A stretch of 64,000 bases of DNA from Sipunculus nudus (Eukaryota; Annelida; Sipuncula; Golfingiida; Sipunculidae). The notes beneath the pieces are model-generated. The model saw only the letters and a program-made list of their open reading frames with translations. It ran no database searches and was not told the DNA's origin. The stretch's first letter is position 1. Each line of letters opens with the position of its first letter. This document shows, one piece after another, positions 33,436 through 45,837 of this stretch. The DNA lies in contig CM049309.1 in the NCBI GenBank assembly GCA_026874595.1, positions 4,130,076-4,194,075 on the forward strand, read 5' to 3'. The translations under genes were made by a program, and so were the position numbers.

Positions 33436-36400
33436 TTCAGCTCCCTGAAACACGACAATATATATACTGATACATCCTTGGAAGTGCTGAGGGAGTACTT
33501 GAGTACCAAAGTTTGAGTAATTCTGATTACTCGAGTCCTTTATCAGGACTCGTGTTATCATACAAGCCTGCATTTTAAGACATTTCAGCTGTTATTGTGC
33601 ATGAAAATCAAATGTGTTTTATACCTTTATACATAAGATATAATGTATATTATAGGTTCATGGCACTCCTTCATGTGCATAACTGAATTACATATAAAGC
33701 AAATATACATTGTTTGTCAGAAAATAATACTAAATAAAATTTAAATTCCCCATTTTATAGTTTTTTTTAATAAAAGGGTAGAGTGTTGTCATGGCAATGT
33801 GACCTCAAGTCATCATTAAGAAAATACCAACAGATTAACTGATCAAGTTCAAAGTTTCAGACTTAATCTTGGTATCATGATTAATGCTATGGGTCATCCA
33901 TCTGCCATGTTGTAAAAATAAAATGCTCCCTCAAGTGCAAACCTGCCTTAATAATTACCTATAAAGTGGGGTGTTTGAATATAGGTGTTCACAAATAGGT
34001 TCTTCTAAATTTGACCAAACATTTCTCCAGTTTATTACTTGATTATTATCTCAACGAGGAATTTCTCATTAGTGTTTAAAATTCATAAATAGTTCTCATA
34101 TACACATACCATACATAACACATGGGAGTTTACTTGTAATTATATTATTGTTGTTACTTTATTCTGTGTATTCAGTAACAAACATATTTTAATTTACAGT
34201 CAAACATTAAACATCATAACAAGGAGATCATTTGTACAGACTAATATGATTGTAATTCTACAAGTCATATTACAATTCAGTTTAATTAAACTGTTTGTAC
34301 CATCACCCTACAATATCACATAAAATATGTTCACTCTATGGACAGTTCTTTATTCTCAATGGAGTGAGCAGGTTCCAGTTCTGTTTTTACTAACACAAAA
34401 CATGTATATATGACAATATACAACATTTAAATAGTGGAATGTGGCACCACATCTATATTTGAATATTTTCAATTTAATCATATAACAAAGGCCCACTGCT
34501 TTTTCCTGGCAATGTTTAGATCACTATTCTCACAGAGCAGAGATACATTATATTTGAACTTGTGAACTTGTGTTTAGCCACTCTGACATTTGGCTTGCAC
34601 TTTACTGAATTTGACCTGGCTCCCAAAGGACAGGGATTGAAATAAGAGCAAAAGATAATATAAATCCCTTTATGTGTATTCCAACCCCCCCCCCCACTGT
34701 TATACTGGACCGAGGTATAATGATTTTCAATAAAGGATTAACATTATTTTCATTTGTGTTCAACACCTATGCAACCTGATAAATTAAAAAAAAAAATATC
34801 ATTTTGATACACACAATTCAGTTTATGACAAATACACATATTTACTTGTGTGTTTCATCGGGTCAGCATGGGTTAAATCCTTGATATATTTTGGACATTA
34901 CATACTGAAAGTTAATTACTGATGGAACTGAAATGCTAGAGAAATATTCACTTCTAGATACAAAACTGAATTTACAGTGGTGTGGTCAATCTGTCATACT
35001 TTTATTTATATCAAGACATAGGGAATAATACAATATGTTCATTATTAATATGTATTTGCATTATTCATGAGGTACAGTAATTATCTGAGTTGAGCAGATA
35101 ATCTGTATGTGGGGTGTGCATGTGTTCATGTAAGTGCTGAGAAAAAAATCTTGTTTTACATATTGATTAATCTGCATTCTAAATTCACAGGTGGACAAGC
35201 CAGTAATATAAATTTTTTTCTGTTTTAATTATGCTCTCCATTTGAAATTTTTTAAAGACCTGTATGATCTTTCTTCCTTTATTCAACAAATGACCTCAAA
35301 TGCTCTAAATCTGCTTTCTCAAATGAATTTTGTATAATGTAAAATAACACGGAATACAGAGATTTTCTCAAGAGATTTTGAATGGTAATGGATGCATATG
35401 GCTTGTTTCATTTGAAGTTCATTCATATATACACACTGGCCACTAATTGTACGACTTTAAACTTGCTAACTTTGGGAAAAATACTGGACTAAATTAAAAA
35501 ATCAATTGTTGATCTATTCTTTCCAGGTAAAACAAAATCATGATCAATTAAACGAACCAACTTCTAAGTATATCACGTTACAAATAACACATTGCCTCAA
35601 TATATATACATCCAAGTATATGTCAGGATAATAAAATTTAAAAAAAATATGTATAAGTTTTGTTAAAATAAATAATACCCATGATTAAAATGGAGAAAAA
35701 ATAAGAAAAGTTTATACGAGTAGGACCTCGAGTTGGGACTTAATTCAGTAGTACATCAGTGCGCATTTCATGTGACATTTATTATATTTGTGACGTCTTG
35801 TCCGCTGGTGCATAGTATCACATTTGAAACATGTGACCCGCTGTTTTTAAGTTTTTCATATATTATTTTGATTCTTGGAATATTTCCATTACAACGAAAC
35901 CGTGTAGGAGCATATTGACGCTTGACTGCGCAGTGGAAATCCCCACAACACGTATTGATAAACACACCAGCGCCACCAATCACGTGCATGTCATTTGACT
36001 TGCCTGCACCGCTTGACCCCACCCACTCTGACAGTCGGTGTACCAGACTCGAGCCAAACTTCAGTTACAAACAACACCCCAATAAATTTTGTTGAACAGA
36101 ATTTAGACGTATTACCACACATTCCCGCCACAGAAATAAACATCTAGACCGTCAACTAGTACGAATTATACATTTTTTTATCAATATTAATTATTATCGT
36201 TTCTTAACAATGCTTTCGAGTTTCAGTCAGGAAATAGGACGATCTCCTGACGTCTTGCAAACATGTTTTTCCGGTTTCACTCACAATGAAAATATGATCC
36301 GTTCCTGATGTAATTTTCACTTGCAGAATATATTTTACCTTTAAAACATAACACCTCAACATCTCAGTCTATTTTTTATTTAACGATGATAATAATAATA

Positions 36401-36842
36401 TATATATTTTGCCATTATTGGGTGCTTTATTTATTTATTTATTTTTTTTGCTTAAACTGCACGCGTCACTGTGGTAACCGTCATGGCACAAAAACTGTAA
36501 CAATGGAATTTAAGTCTGGTCCAAGATTTGGCCAAAATATGTTATTAAAACAGGTCCTAGCTAGGTTACCTAGTGAATACCGTCCCGTGACCTGAAGTCA
36601 GGCGATGTTATTATTATTATCTGTTTCGCTATCAGTATCAATCAGTACGTTCCGCAAATTGTGACATATTCTGCCGCTGATCAACACAAAATCTGTCAAT
36701 CAGTTTCAAGAAATCAACATTTTGATCACTAAGCTGCGTTGTTAACGTATGAAACTTCTTTGACCCACTGTCAATTCGCCTGAAACGACACGACGATGTC
36801 GTCTGCCCAGCCAGGAACTGGATGCCACGGCTGACCGCGTTC
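33436..36842. other. MSH5-JUN divergent intergenic region / MSH5 5' region
   Basis: No protein-coding exon is recognised. Most of it is AT-rich. A CpG-richer part near 35900-36060 contains CACGTG (in aatCACGTGcatg) and is the likeliest place for the MSH5 promoter or non-coding first exon, implied by the acceptor at 33445-33447. A GC-type donor (CAG|gcaagt, minus strand, about 36000) is one speculative candidate. Confidence 0.4.
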
Positions 36843-36856
36843 GGGAATTTTCCGCG

Positions 36857-36863
36857 TGAGTCA
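36857..36863. promoter_or_regulatory. distal AP-1 site (TGAGTCA)
   Basis: Perfect TGAGTCA in gcgTGAGTCAtacgc. With the proximal copy at 37089 it suggests autoregulation by JUN-containing dimers. Confidence 0.7.
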
Positions 36864-36885
36864 TACGCACTGGGAAAACCTCTTT

Positions 36886-36895
36886 CCATATTTGG
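36886..36895. promoter_or_regulatory. CArG box / serum response element
   Basis: CCATATTTGG fits CC(A/T)6GG exactly, the SRF site known from immediate-early genes such as FOS. Confidence 0.65.
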
Positions 36896-36919
36896 GTGTC
36901 CTGATTAGGCGCTTACGCC

Positions 36920-36926
36920 GACGTCA
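36920..36926. promoter_or_regulatory. CRE-like site (GACGTCA)
   Basis: CGACGTCA differs from the palindromic CRE by one base. It is a plausible ATF/CREB or JUN-ATF2 site. Confidence 0.5.
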
Positions 36927-36989
36927 GGGAAATCCTTGTCGTCATTTCGAGCCAGTACGAGGCCAGCGCCTCATATTGCTATAGTAACT

Positions 36990-36997
36990 ATGCAAAT
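36990..36997 (+). promoter_or_regulatory. octamer (ATGCAAAT)
   Basis: Exact POU-factor octamer ATGCAAAT within the promoter cluster. Confidence 0.45.
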
Positions 36998-37015
36998 CAA
37001 GGGGAGTGCTAAGAA

Positions 37016-37048
37016 TGACGTCTTCCTATGATATCATTGCCAACCAAT
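37016..37048 (+). promoter_or_regulatory. ATF/CRE-like site and CCAAT box
   Basis: TGACGTCT at 37016-37023 has one mismatch to CRE, and CCAAT lies at 37044-37048 (caaCCAATggg). The CCAAT box is about 50 nt upstream of the TATA, a usual NF-Y distance. Confidence 0.55.
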
Positions 37049-37073
37049 GGGAAAACGAATCAATGATGTAATG

Positions 37074-37083
37074 CTATTTTTAG
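37074..37083. promoter_or_regulatory. MEF2 site
   Basis: CTATTTTTAG fits CTA(A/T)4TAG exactly and sits 6 nt upstream of the proximal AP-1 site. The vertebrate JUN promoter has a proximal MEF2 site, so this looks like a conserved arrangement. Confidence 0.65.
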
Positions 37084-37088
37084 CTCCA

Positions 37089-37106
37089 TGAGTCACGTAT
37101 ATATAC
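37089..37106 (+). promoter_or_regulatory. proximal AP-1 site and TATA box
   Basis: TGAGTCA at 37089-37095 is followed by TATATATAC at 37098-37106, very close to each other. TATA and start spacing put the 5'UTR at about 150 nt. Confidence 0.7.
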
Positions 37107-37281
37107 ATGAACAACAGGATCTGAGTCAGAGAACACGTTAGAGCAGCAGCTCATAGTACTACGAGAGCAAAATCAACTAAAACACGGTTTATTTATCCGT
37201 CAAACTTCGTCGGCGAGTTCACAGAATTTTCTAGACGGTTCAGCGTTGGATTACTCGGTTCCGAGGAACTCAGAACATTGC

Positions 37282-38217
37282 ATGGCATCAGTAACATACT
37301 TGCAGCCTCAGACAATGGAAACCACGTTCTACCACGACGAGAGCGGCTTGAACAAAGATGCCGTGAAGAAACTAAAGAACAATATGACTTTAGACTTCAA
37401 TTTGGGCAAAAAGAAAGAGCCCAAATTTACGCCGCTGTTAAGTTCACCGGATCTTAACATGCTGAAGTTGGCTTCGCCAGACTTGGAGAGGTTAATAATA
37501 CAGCAAAACGGGCACGTGACGACTACCCCCACCCCATCGTCTGGCGGGTACCCCCCGTGCCCCACGGAGGAGCAAGAAGCCTACGCCAGGGGTTTCGTTG
37601 ACGCGCTTCAAGAACTGCATCAAAAACAAGGTATTGCTTTACCAACCAGTCAAATAGGGGGTACAAGTATCTCCCTTTCCATCCCTGCCACTGTTGTGTC
37701 TAGCATGTCAACCAGCGTCCTGCCAAGTAGCACCCCATCAGTGGGCGGGTTCAGCAGCAGCAGTAGTAACGCCATGGTGACCACCACGCTCTTGCCGGGC
37801 AGCGTCATCCAGTATCCATCCCAAAACCAACCCGAGCCTATGCACACCTCAAGAAGTGACTCTCCTCTGTATAACGGTCACACAGAAGCCACTAAAAACG
37901 TGCAAGTGCCACAAATAAAAGAAGAACTGCCACAAACTGTCCCATGCATGTCACCTATCAATATGCAGAACCAAGAACGTATCAAACTGGAGAGAAAACG
38001 CGCCAGAAACAGGGTGGCTGCACGCAAGTGTCGCACGCGAAAATTGGAAAGAATTTCCCGCCTTGAATCTCGTGTCTCAGATCTGAAAGGACAAAATACA
38101 GAACTCCAGAGCACTGCCAAAACATTACGGGACCAAGTGTGTAAATTGAAACAACAAATCATGGACCATATGAACAACGGTTGTCAACTGGTAGTGTCTC
38201 AATCTCTCTTGTCATAG
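37282..38217 (+). CDS. JUN: JUN-family AP-1 transcription factor, intronless
   Basis: AP-1 bZIP factor that binds TGAGTCA/TGACGTCA sites as a homodimer or with FOS/ATF partners. The product is 311 residues, slightly shorter than vertebrate JUN (about 330), and has no intron, as in vertebrates. Visible parts: METTFYHDE (12-20) as at the JUN N-terminus, delta-like MTLDFN (35-40), JNK-phosphorylation region [19 protein letters not shown] (52-70; SP at 55 and 65), TTPTP (81-85), a sumoylation-type IKEE followed by QTVP, then bZIP (about 232-296) with basic region [17 protein letters not shown] and five heptad leucines, and the JUN-type end NNGCQL. Start: the open frame begins further upstream without ATG. 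ATG 37282 is the first; ATG 37315 (METTFY) has a stronger Kozak context (A at -3, G at +4) and may be used instead, giving 300 residues. Arg replaces the Ser of vertebrate JUN in AA-x-KC. Confidence 0.96.
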   Translation: MASVTYLQPQTMETTFYHDESGLNKDAVKKLKNNMTLDFNLGKKKEPKFTPLLSSPDLNMLKLASPDLERLIIQQNGHVTTTPTPSSGGYPPCPTEEQEAYARGFVDALQELHQKQGIALPTSQIGGTSISLSIPATVVSSMSTSVLPSSTPSVGGFSSSSSNAMVTTTLLPGSVIQYPSQNQPEPMHTSRSDSPLYNGHTEATKNVQVPQIKEELPQTVPCMSPINMQNQERIKLERKRARNRVAARKCRTRKLERISRLESRVSDLKGQNTELQSTAKTLRDQVCKLKQQIMDHMNNGCQLVVSQSLLS

Positions 38218-39470
38218 TGAATGTACACTGTGTCTATGTGTTTTTGTAATGTTAGCCTCGGTGCAGGCTTTGGCTGTCCTTGGATTAAGAAGTGATTTAA
38301 AGCACCAGTAGTCAATTTTATCACTGGGTGTTGATAATGATCTGCTTGCATATCATTTTCATTTGAAATGGGGAAAACTCGTGGTATCACACAAGTCATG
38401 CTGTATACTATGTAATGTATAATTTGCACCTATTTCCCCACTTTCACAGGAGTTGTGGGAACGTATAAATTTATTTGAGTTATGACTGTTGATCAGTCAA
38501 ATGCTGCATACTGGTATGCTGATTTAGGTTAAATTAGGCTTAATTTTACTTCTTGAAGCTTTTTTTCTTCTCGAAGCTTTGTATATTTTGGTGTTATTTT
38601 CCTATGCAGATGTACAAGAGGACATGACGGCTCCAAATTAATCTGTAACGTGGGATGAATAATAATTCTTTCAAGATAGCTTTATAAAGCTACAAATGTC
38701 CAATTTATAAAAGCATTTGCTGTTCAACAGCTAGCTGAGGTAATGTATTGGTCTTGCACAATCCTGTTTGATACAGGCCAGTGCAGTGTTTGTATCATAA
38801 TATTGGTGCTTTTGGATTGATTGGCCAAGGATGCAACAATTTTGTACATTAGCATTGATTGTATGTATTTATTACTTATTTGTACAATACAAGAAAATTT
38901 TATTACTAATATCAGTTTTATCAAATATTTGTGTGAAAAAAGTCTAAAATGATTGGCTATTGTGTCTGTATGTTGACATGGCTGTGCGTACATGTGGCCC
39001 CCCATATCTCAACAAACCAGTAATCAACCCCCCCCCCCCTTCAACTGTGTGACAGTGATTCTGAATGTGATATGTCATTGGCAACCCAACAAATTGGTAT
39101 TTCTTCTCCAAACCCCCAACTTCCGAACTCGAAAATCCAATTTCAAATCGTGTAGGGTTTACATTAAACTTTATGATAACTTGACACTAATCCTTTTATC
39201 ACTTTGACAAAAATGAAATTCTTGCAAACATCCCCTACTTGACTGAAGACAAAAAGGTTTAAGCATTTCTGGGATGGGCAGAGAAATATGTTTGAAGTGA
39301 AGGAATTTTATACTTTGGGCATTAACATTGTAACAGTAGGAGGTTTATGTATGTTAAGGAAATCAAAAATGAACTTGAGAACCTGAGAGGGGTGGGGGCA
39401 TTACCAATGAAAATTTTCTTTTCACTGGACCAAGCCATGTATACAAACGAGAGGTTAGTAATAAAGAGAT
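38218..39470 (+). other. probable JUN 3'UTR and downstream DNA
   Basis: No further coding sequence follows the TAG at 38215. The stretch is AT-rich with several ATTTA motifs (for example around 38466 and 38873-38890), as expected for an unstable immediate-early mRNA. The 3' end cannot be fixed; AATAA-type motifs are scattered. Confidence 0.4.
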
Positions 39471-41453
39471 GTCCATAATAGATAAGTGTCCCTAATAGGG
39501 AGATGTTAAATGACAGTGACCATGAAAGATAAGTGCCTGTACAGAGAGGTGTCTATAGACCGGTGCATAACAAAATAAAATGTCTGGTAAAAGGAATGGA
39601 GAATCAGCAGAGTTTGCCTAAATGGGAAAAAATGTACTTATTGGGGTAGAATGCAGTCAAGTGGCTGGGTCAGGTGCTGGACAGAAGGACTAGGTCTTGT
39701 TTGCTTCTCACCAGTGCCATAAATACAAAATGGTGACATGTCATTAGAACTGACCTGATTTACTCAGACAAGGAAAAGGCTATAGCTTCTGATTGTTTCC
39801 TAGTCCCTCGCAAAATGACATAGAAAACCTGAAATCACGCTCATCATTTATGAAAATCTTTATCCACAAATTTAAGGACAGAGCCATAAACTGGTCTTGG
39901 ACCCATCCTCTGAAAAAACTGATTGTGAACTGATGTGTGAAGGAAACCTGTGTGGGATCTGCTAGCAGTGCTGTGCCACATTCTGTAAACTGGATAATGT
40001 AAAGGAAAAGTGAAAAAATGTACCAGGTAAAATTACTCATCAGCCATCATGATCACTGAACTTTGAAACCATGCAGTGACTTACTGGAGGAATTTTTAAA
40101 GAATTCTTCTTCCATAATGAATTTCCAGCAGCCCTTGATATGACATATTTATTAGGATGAAGTATACATTGTGATTAAAGTGTGTTTGTGTAAGCAGGCT
40201 AGATGGAGTGGTTACTGTAGGCAACTAGGCGGGTTTGGCACAGAAAGATCAGTGGTTGACCACATGACAAGACTCAGATTGGCAAAGGCTCCATTTTGTT
40301 CATGATAGGGCCCAGGGAAAGCATTTTGTTGGGTGTTCACATGCATGCTCCTGTCATATTCCCACTGATCATTTATGTACCAAATGCCAGACTTTATCAG
40401 TCAGTGAGCCCTGTAATTACCACATGTGTGATACCACGTGTAGTCATACCTATTATATAACACAAGGCTTATCAAGAAATGGGGCTGTCCTAGTAAAATT
40501 AAACTTTATCCCAAAGGTAAGAAAAAATTGGGGGGGGGGGGGGGGGGGGGACTGAGAAGCATGTTAGAAATGAAGGAACTTCTTACTAATTGATGTAAGA
40601 ATAAGCAACTGCATGTATGGTTAGTAAAAACAAATCTTCAGATGCTGGCGGGGGGGGGGGGGGGGGAATTTCCCATGACAATTATATGCAGCAATATTCA
40701 TAGTTAGGCAGATATTACCACACATACATCCAATATAGGTAATTACAATACATTTCTCAGTATTTACCATTTTTGGTTAAGTTTTATTCACTGCTATTTA
40801 TTAATTTTCACACTATTTGCTAGCCACCAAAATTATCCCTATGTCTTTGTAAAATCATTGCACATGTAAAGAAGTGATTGTCATGACAATACAGGGTAAC
40901 TTCCCTTAAGAGACACCTCCCTATATCAGACACCTCTTTTTTACACACACCTGAGGGAGACCTATGATAATTAGATTCAGACAACAGTAACCTCTCTTAT
41001 ACAGACACCTCTCTAATATGGATATCCCATCAGAGCTGGTGACATTGAGGTTTCAATGTACCACTCTCTAACACTTTAATAAAATATGGGATTTGCCTTT
41101 ACAGAGTGTTATGGACCCAAAATCTACAAATATTATTTACAATTTAATCTTTGTACCCCACCATCTTCATACTTTACAAGTCATCTTATTTACAAGTATA
41201 CATCATAAGCAGCTTTCTAGCATAATTCTTCATGTATACATTTAGTTGTGGCCTATCCTTGCTCTAAGGTCGCATGGGGTTCAGACTGAAAGTCTAAATA
41301 CAGGGCAGGATTTTACAGGTCAGGCTGGTATCAGTGTATACACACTCTGATAGCCGGGTGTACCAGGGTCACCTCTCATGATCTATATCAGGTAAATACC
41401 GTAAACAGCCCCAATAAGAGCCAACAAGGCCAGGATAACCCTCAAGAATATCA
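39471..41453. other. intergenic with pogo-like remnants and poly-G tracts
   Basis: No gene recognised. Runs of 21 G (40530-40550) and 17 G (40650-40666). The 40893-41062 stretch (GACACCTCCCTATATCAGAC, then ACCTCTCTTATACAGACACC, and a terminal TTGAGGTTTCAATGTA) resembles pogo/Tigger-like MITE ends, as do the TAATAGACAGGTATCCC strings near 39475 and 43040. Confidence 0.4.
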
Positions 41454-41529
41454 ATGATAACAAAAACAAACACAAATACACACGTTTACTTAAGCACCCA
41501 TCCAATGCACATGGTCTACACAGGTGTGT

Positions 41530-41625
41530 TTATATGTGTGTGTGTGTGTGTGTGTGTAAGGGTCTGTGTGTGTGTGTGTATATATGTATGTATGTATGCA
41601 TGTATGTGTGTATGTATGTATGTAC
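41530..41625 (+). repeat. (GT)n / (TATG)n microsatellite
   Basis: Two TG runs followed by TATG tetranucleotides. Open frames over it encode only C-V and are artefacts. Confidence 0.9.
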
Positions 41626-41913
41626 AAAGGGTGGGAAACTAAGAAATACATCCACTGGCCTTGGGTCCAGCAGAAAATTTTTTTACCAGACCTAAAATAT
41701 ATTTATCTTGACCCTTATTCTTATGAGGAAACTAATCACAGATATTTTTATTAAAACATCAAAATAGGGTTATATATCATATTTTGGGTCAATTTAAGAA
41801 AATTAACCTGTTCAATAACGGGAAATGACATATATCTTGATGGGTTTAACCTGCTGTTCAGAAATCTGTCTGCTGCTGGTTGTTTTAGTTGATTCATTTC
41901 ATCACCAGGGCAA

Positions 41914-42131
41914 TCCATGCAGGGGTGGATCCAGGATTTAGGGAAAGGGGGGGTCCAACCCAGGAGAAGTAATGAAATGCCAAAAATAGGTCTCCAGGTC
42001 CGGAAAAGGGGGGGGGGGGGGGTCCTGGCCACAAAATTTTGTTTGAAACCCTTTGTTAGGTACCAAAGGTTGCTTTGGATGATGTATGGGGGGTCCATAC
42101 CTGGAACCCCTAGATCCGCTTCTGCAATGGA
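41914..42131. mobile_element. 218-bp MITE with imperfect TIRs
   Basis: Left end TCCATGCAGGGGTGGATCCA pairs with the right end (reverse complement TCCATTGCAGAAGCGGATCT). It contains a 15-G run. The size and TIRs fit a MITE; the superfamily is unknown. Confidence 0.65.
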
Positions 42132-43542
42132 TCAATTGTAGTGAAATTTCAAAAGTTTTTAGTCGCTTTTTTATAAGTTGTTTACATGCCTAATTCTGTT
42201 CACAGTTTGTTTGAATCACATTACACGTAACACTTTAGATTAACAGGCCTGTTACCTTATTATTAACAGCATTATCATTCATTACAATTGGGGTAGAAAA
42301 CACATTTCAAACAACAATAATATTCATTAAATAATAAATGACAAATAAGTTATAGCTGTAATTCTAATTTAAAGTAAAATATTTTGGATAAAAGAGTTTC
42401 TTGATAAGTTTAATGATTCGTATTTCTCTGTCTGTCAGTCCCAATAAAAGACCTTTGACAATAAGCTGATTTATAAACATTTAACCAGTTTATTTATATT
42501 TCTTTGCATATATTTACACGAGTCAGATTAAAAGAATCACATGAACTGTTTTGTGTTTTTTCACAAAGAAAAATATTATATTTTTCAGCAGGACTGGATA
42601 AAGGGAAATATTAATGGTAAATTATAAATTCAAATTTTACCATCAGCTTTATTATTACAAACAATCCCCACTCATTGTCAATCAAATTTTGATTTACTGT
42701 TGAAGCCTTTAGTGCCTGGAAGGCCACTGAAGAGCACTCAAGATGGACAACAAGAATGCTTGATTCTGTGTGGTCAAATATATTGCATTAGTTTCAGCTC
42801 TAATACTTCTCCATAGTAACTGTATCAGCTCTAATACTTCTCCATAGTAACTGTAGAAAGTTTTGTGAAGATAACTGTAAGGTTAATATAGAATGTGTCA
42901 GAATTTGTAAAAATCTCAAATAAATTGAAACAGCAGAGAGATGCAAAGGAATGTTCCCAAAATTTTACCTGAAGTATCTTTAAACAGTGAAGTACTTTTA
43001 ATGAGTTGTTCATAATAAAGGGTGTCCATAATGTAGATCGATCCATAATAGACAGGTATCCCTAATAGAGAGGTGTGAATAACAATGTCCATAATAGACA
43101 GGTATCCCTAATAGAGAGGTGTGAATAACAATGTCCATAATAGACCACTGTAAAATGAGGATTCTACACATTGGTGTAAACTTTTAGAGAATAACAAGGG
43201 ACCTATGGGTCATAGCGCTCAGCTGTTATATAAGATAAAAAAATTTGATTTTGAAATGAGGCACATGCTGGTTTTGCGTGGAAATAAATATAAGCTGTAT
43301 TATAAGTTGTTAGTGTTAAGCTTATGTATGATTTTGATAGTTTCTTTGGAGACGGGGAAGAGATTGATTTCATTTATTTTATTAACAAATGGAGTGCCAC
43401 TGTCATACAGATTTTGACTTGGCCATATAACTGATAAGCAGCACATATAAGATAAAGAGTTTAACTATTTAATAAAATTTAATAACAAATATTGTGCCAA
43501 ATATAATTTTTATTAAAAATAATAAGAGAATCATATGATTTT
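42132..43542. other. intergenic, small duplications only
   Basis: No gene seen. A 31-bp tandem duplication (CAGCTCTAATACTTCTCCAT…) lies at 42795-42853 and a 46-bp duplication (AATAGACAGGTATCCCTAAT…) at about 43048-43140. Confidence 0.6.
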
Positions 43543-45837
43543 TAGCTCAGCTGACTTTCAGTCATGCTGGGCTATAGCGATGGGTCTTTGTCCGGCGTCC
43601 TTCCGTCTGTCCGTCCGGCCGGCCCGCCATCCGTCCGTTAGCAGGGCACAAATCATAACCGTAGGGGCTAGGGCCATGAACCCTATGCAGTCTTAGAGGT
43701 TATAAAAAGATCTCCTTGCAAACCTGAAATTAGGTCACTGCGACCTATATTCTCGAAGTTATGGGGTGTGTTTGCACCCCCCAGAAATAACTCTTTGAGA
43801 CAAAATTTTCATCCCAAACCTTCCATCTTTCACATACAGCTCACCTACCAACAGGGGAAGAACCATAATTTTTTTAGGTCAAAAGGTCAAAGGTCAAGGT
43901 CACAGGAGCCTCTTCTTTGAAAAGCCTGTGGATGCATTTTAAGCCAACCCTTTCATCCCAATTCTTTGATCTTTTACATATAGCTCACCTACTAAGTTGG
44001 AGAAGAATCCTATAGATTTTGAGGTCACAAGGTCAAAGGTCAGGGTCACAGGATCCACTTCTTTGAAAAGGTAGTGGACACATTTCAAGCTAGACTTTTC
44101 ATTCCAAACCTTCCAGCACTGATATCGCTTCTCTGCCAATAAGGGAAGAAGCCTATTGATGTTGAGGTCAAAAAGTCAAAGGTCAAGGTCACAATATTTA
44201 ATTGTTCTAAATGCTTGTGAGCATATTTCAAGTGTAACTGTTCAACCCAAACCTTCAGTCTTTCACATATGCCACATCTATGCATCACTCAGTTTGACTC
44301 AAACTTCATATTTATGGGTCTTTTTGCTTGAATAAATAACTTATTGATTTTGGGGTCAGCTGGTCAGCAGGTTAAAGGTTGCAGGTCAAAGTTATTCACC
44401 CATTGGTTGCCAAGTAATTACACCAGTTTTAAGTGGTCAGTAGTTACCCATCATTTAGAAAGAATCCAGTTGATATATGGGCAAAAGGCCAAGGTCATAG
44501 GTCAGGGATGTTCACAATTATTTTATAGACCATCTCTATTTTTCTTGTATATATAACCATCCCACTCCAGCTGGTACATCTCCCTGTGTGGCTGTAATTG
44601 TGAGTAACACTGGTGACATATGACTCCCTTTTGTATCAGCCTATTAAGTGATAAGGCTCAGTGATAAGTACCTCGTTACTTCAAAACAAAAACACTGTCA
44701 GGCTTCAGTCAGGCATTAAGACTATGAGAGTATAGTATTAAGGTTTAGCTATTGATTTATAAGATGATGGGAACATTTTGCAGTTTATTTTATGGAATCC
44801 TAGCAATAAACTTAGTTTCCTAGATATCTGAATATTTTAATATATATCACCACATATAAAAGCAAGTGTTTGTTCTCATAATATGTGGATGTGTACCTTG
44901 ATTTAGGATGGCTTTTTGTTTTATTTCAAGACTCTTAGTCATGCTTTCTGCATTTCTTTTCTTTCAGGTTTGGCAGTTTACCTACCCTGCTGACCCCATT
45001 GAAAAGCAGAGTTATAATAAAAAATATTGGACTTACACTTTTTACAATTGCATATCTATAAATCTGATATGAGGGCCTGGACATGCCTTTTGAATTATTT
45101 TGGGCATTTATTACTGGATACTTACTTTGCCCCAAGTTTGGTCTCTTATTGGAGAATGTGGGATATCAAATGTCATACTTGTCAGAAATCCATTATGTCT
45201 GCCAGTTAGCCACCTTAGAAATTCTTTCTTCAGGGCAGTTTCAGTAATTTTTCTTTAATGTTTGGTCCGATTTAGAGAATGTTTGTTGTCTGATTTCGGA
45301 CTTGTCAGAAGTCCAATATGGCCACCAGGCAACCATCTTTTAATTCCTTTTGATCATATTATCTCAAGAACAGTTAAAGTGAATGCAGTTGGATGTATAT
45401 TTATGTAATCTTGTAAAGGATTGGGTCAAATATTTCTGAATAAATATTACCATCATTTATAAAAGTGCAGTACAGTTGGCTTGTATTGAATAAAACAGAA
45501 GCACCTGTTTCTCAATAATTCTTGCATGTATTTCCTTGATTTTTGCTATATATTTTGATCTTATATTTTCCCTTTGTGGTGTTCCTTTTGAGACTGACAG
45601 GTTTCAAGCAAGCTGTTGGAATAGTTCCTGATAGCTTAACAATCATGCATTTTCCTCAGACCATCAATTCACTGTGTTTTAACCAGACATAGGTGATATA
45701 TATTTCTGTTGTCATAGAAAATTTTCAACAAATTGGCAAATTGGTTCTTCAAAATTTGACTGGAAGTTGTGAATCTCAGTCCATGATGTCACAGGTCATG
45801 CTTGGCAGCTGAGCGTCATGACCCATGGGTCACTTGT
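43543..45837 (-). mobile_element. dispersed element, family A copy 2
   Basis: Reverse-oriented copy: begins TTAGCTCAGCTGACTTTCAG with CCGTCCGTCC and ends GCTGAGCGTCATGACCCATG-GGTCACTTGT, the same termini as 19484-20742. The body includes about 150-bp repeats rich in AGGTCA half-sites. Confidence 0.65.

Larger units (their letters stand above)
36843..37135 (+). promoter_or_regulatory. JUN promoter (TATA with dense inducible elements)
   Basis: Within 300 bp upstream of JUN lie two perfect AP-1 sites, a perfect CArG box, CRE-like sites, an octamer, CCAAT, a perfect MEF2 site and a TATA box, listed below. GC and CpG are higher than in the flanking DNA. Vertebrate JUN promoters carry AP-1-type, CCAAT and MEF2 sites close to the start site; the same classes recur here. 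By TATA spacing, transcription should start near 37130. Confidence 0.8.

Noticed and set aside
36843-36853. NF-kB/Rel-like site GGGAATTTTCC
   Set aside because: The spacer is one base longer than the usual kappa-B consensus; too weak to list as a site.
37246-37281. JUN start at 37246
   Set aside because: The codon there is TTG, not ATG; the first in-frame ATG is 37282.
41454-41754. Cys-Val-rich plus frames
   Set aside because: Translation of the GT/TATG microsatellite.
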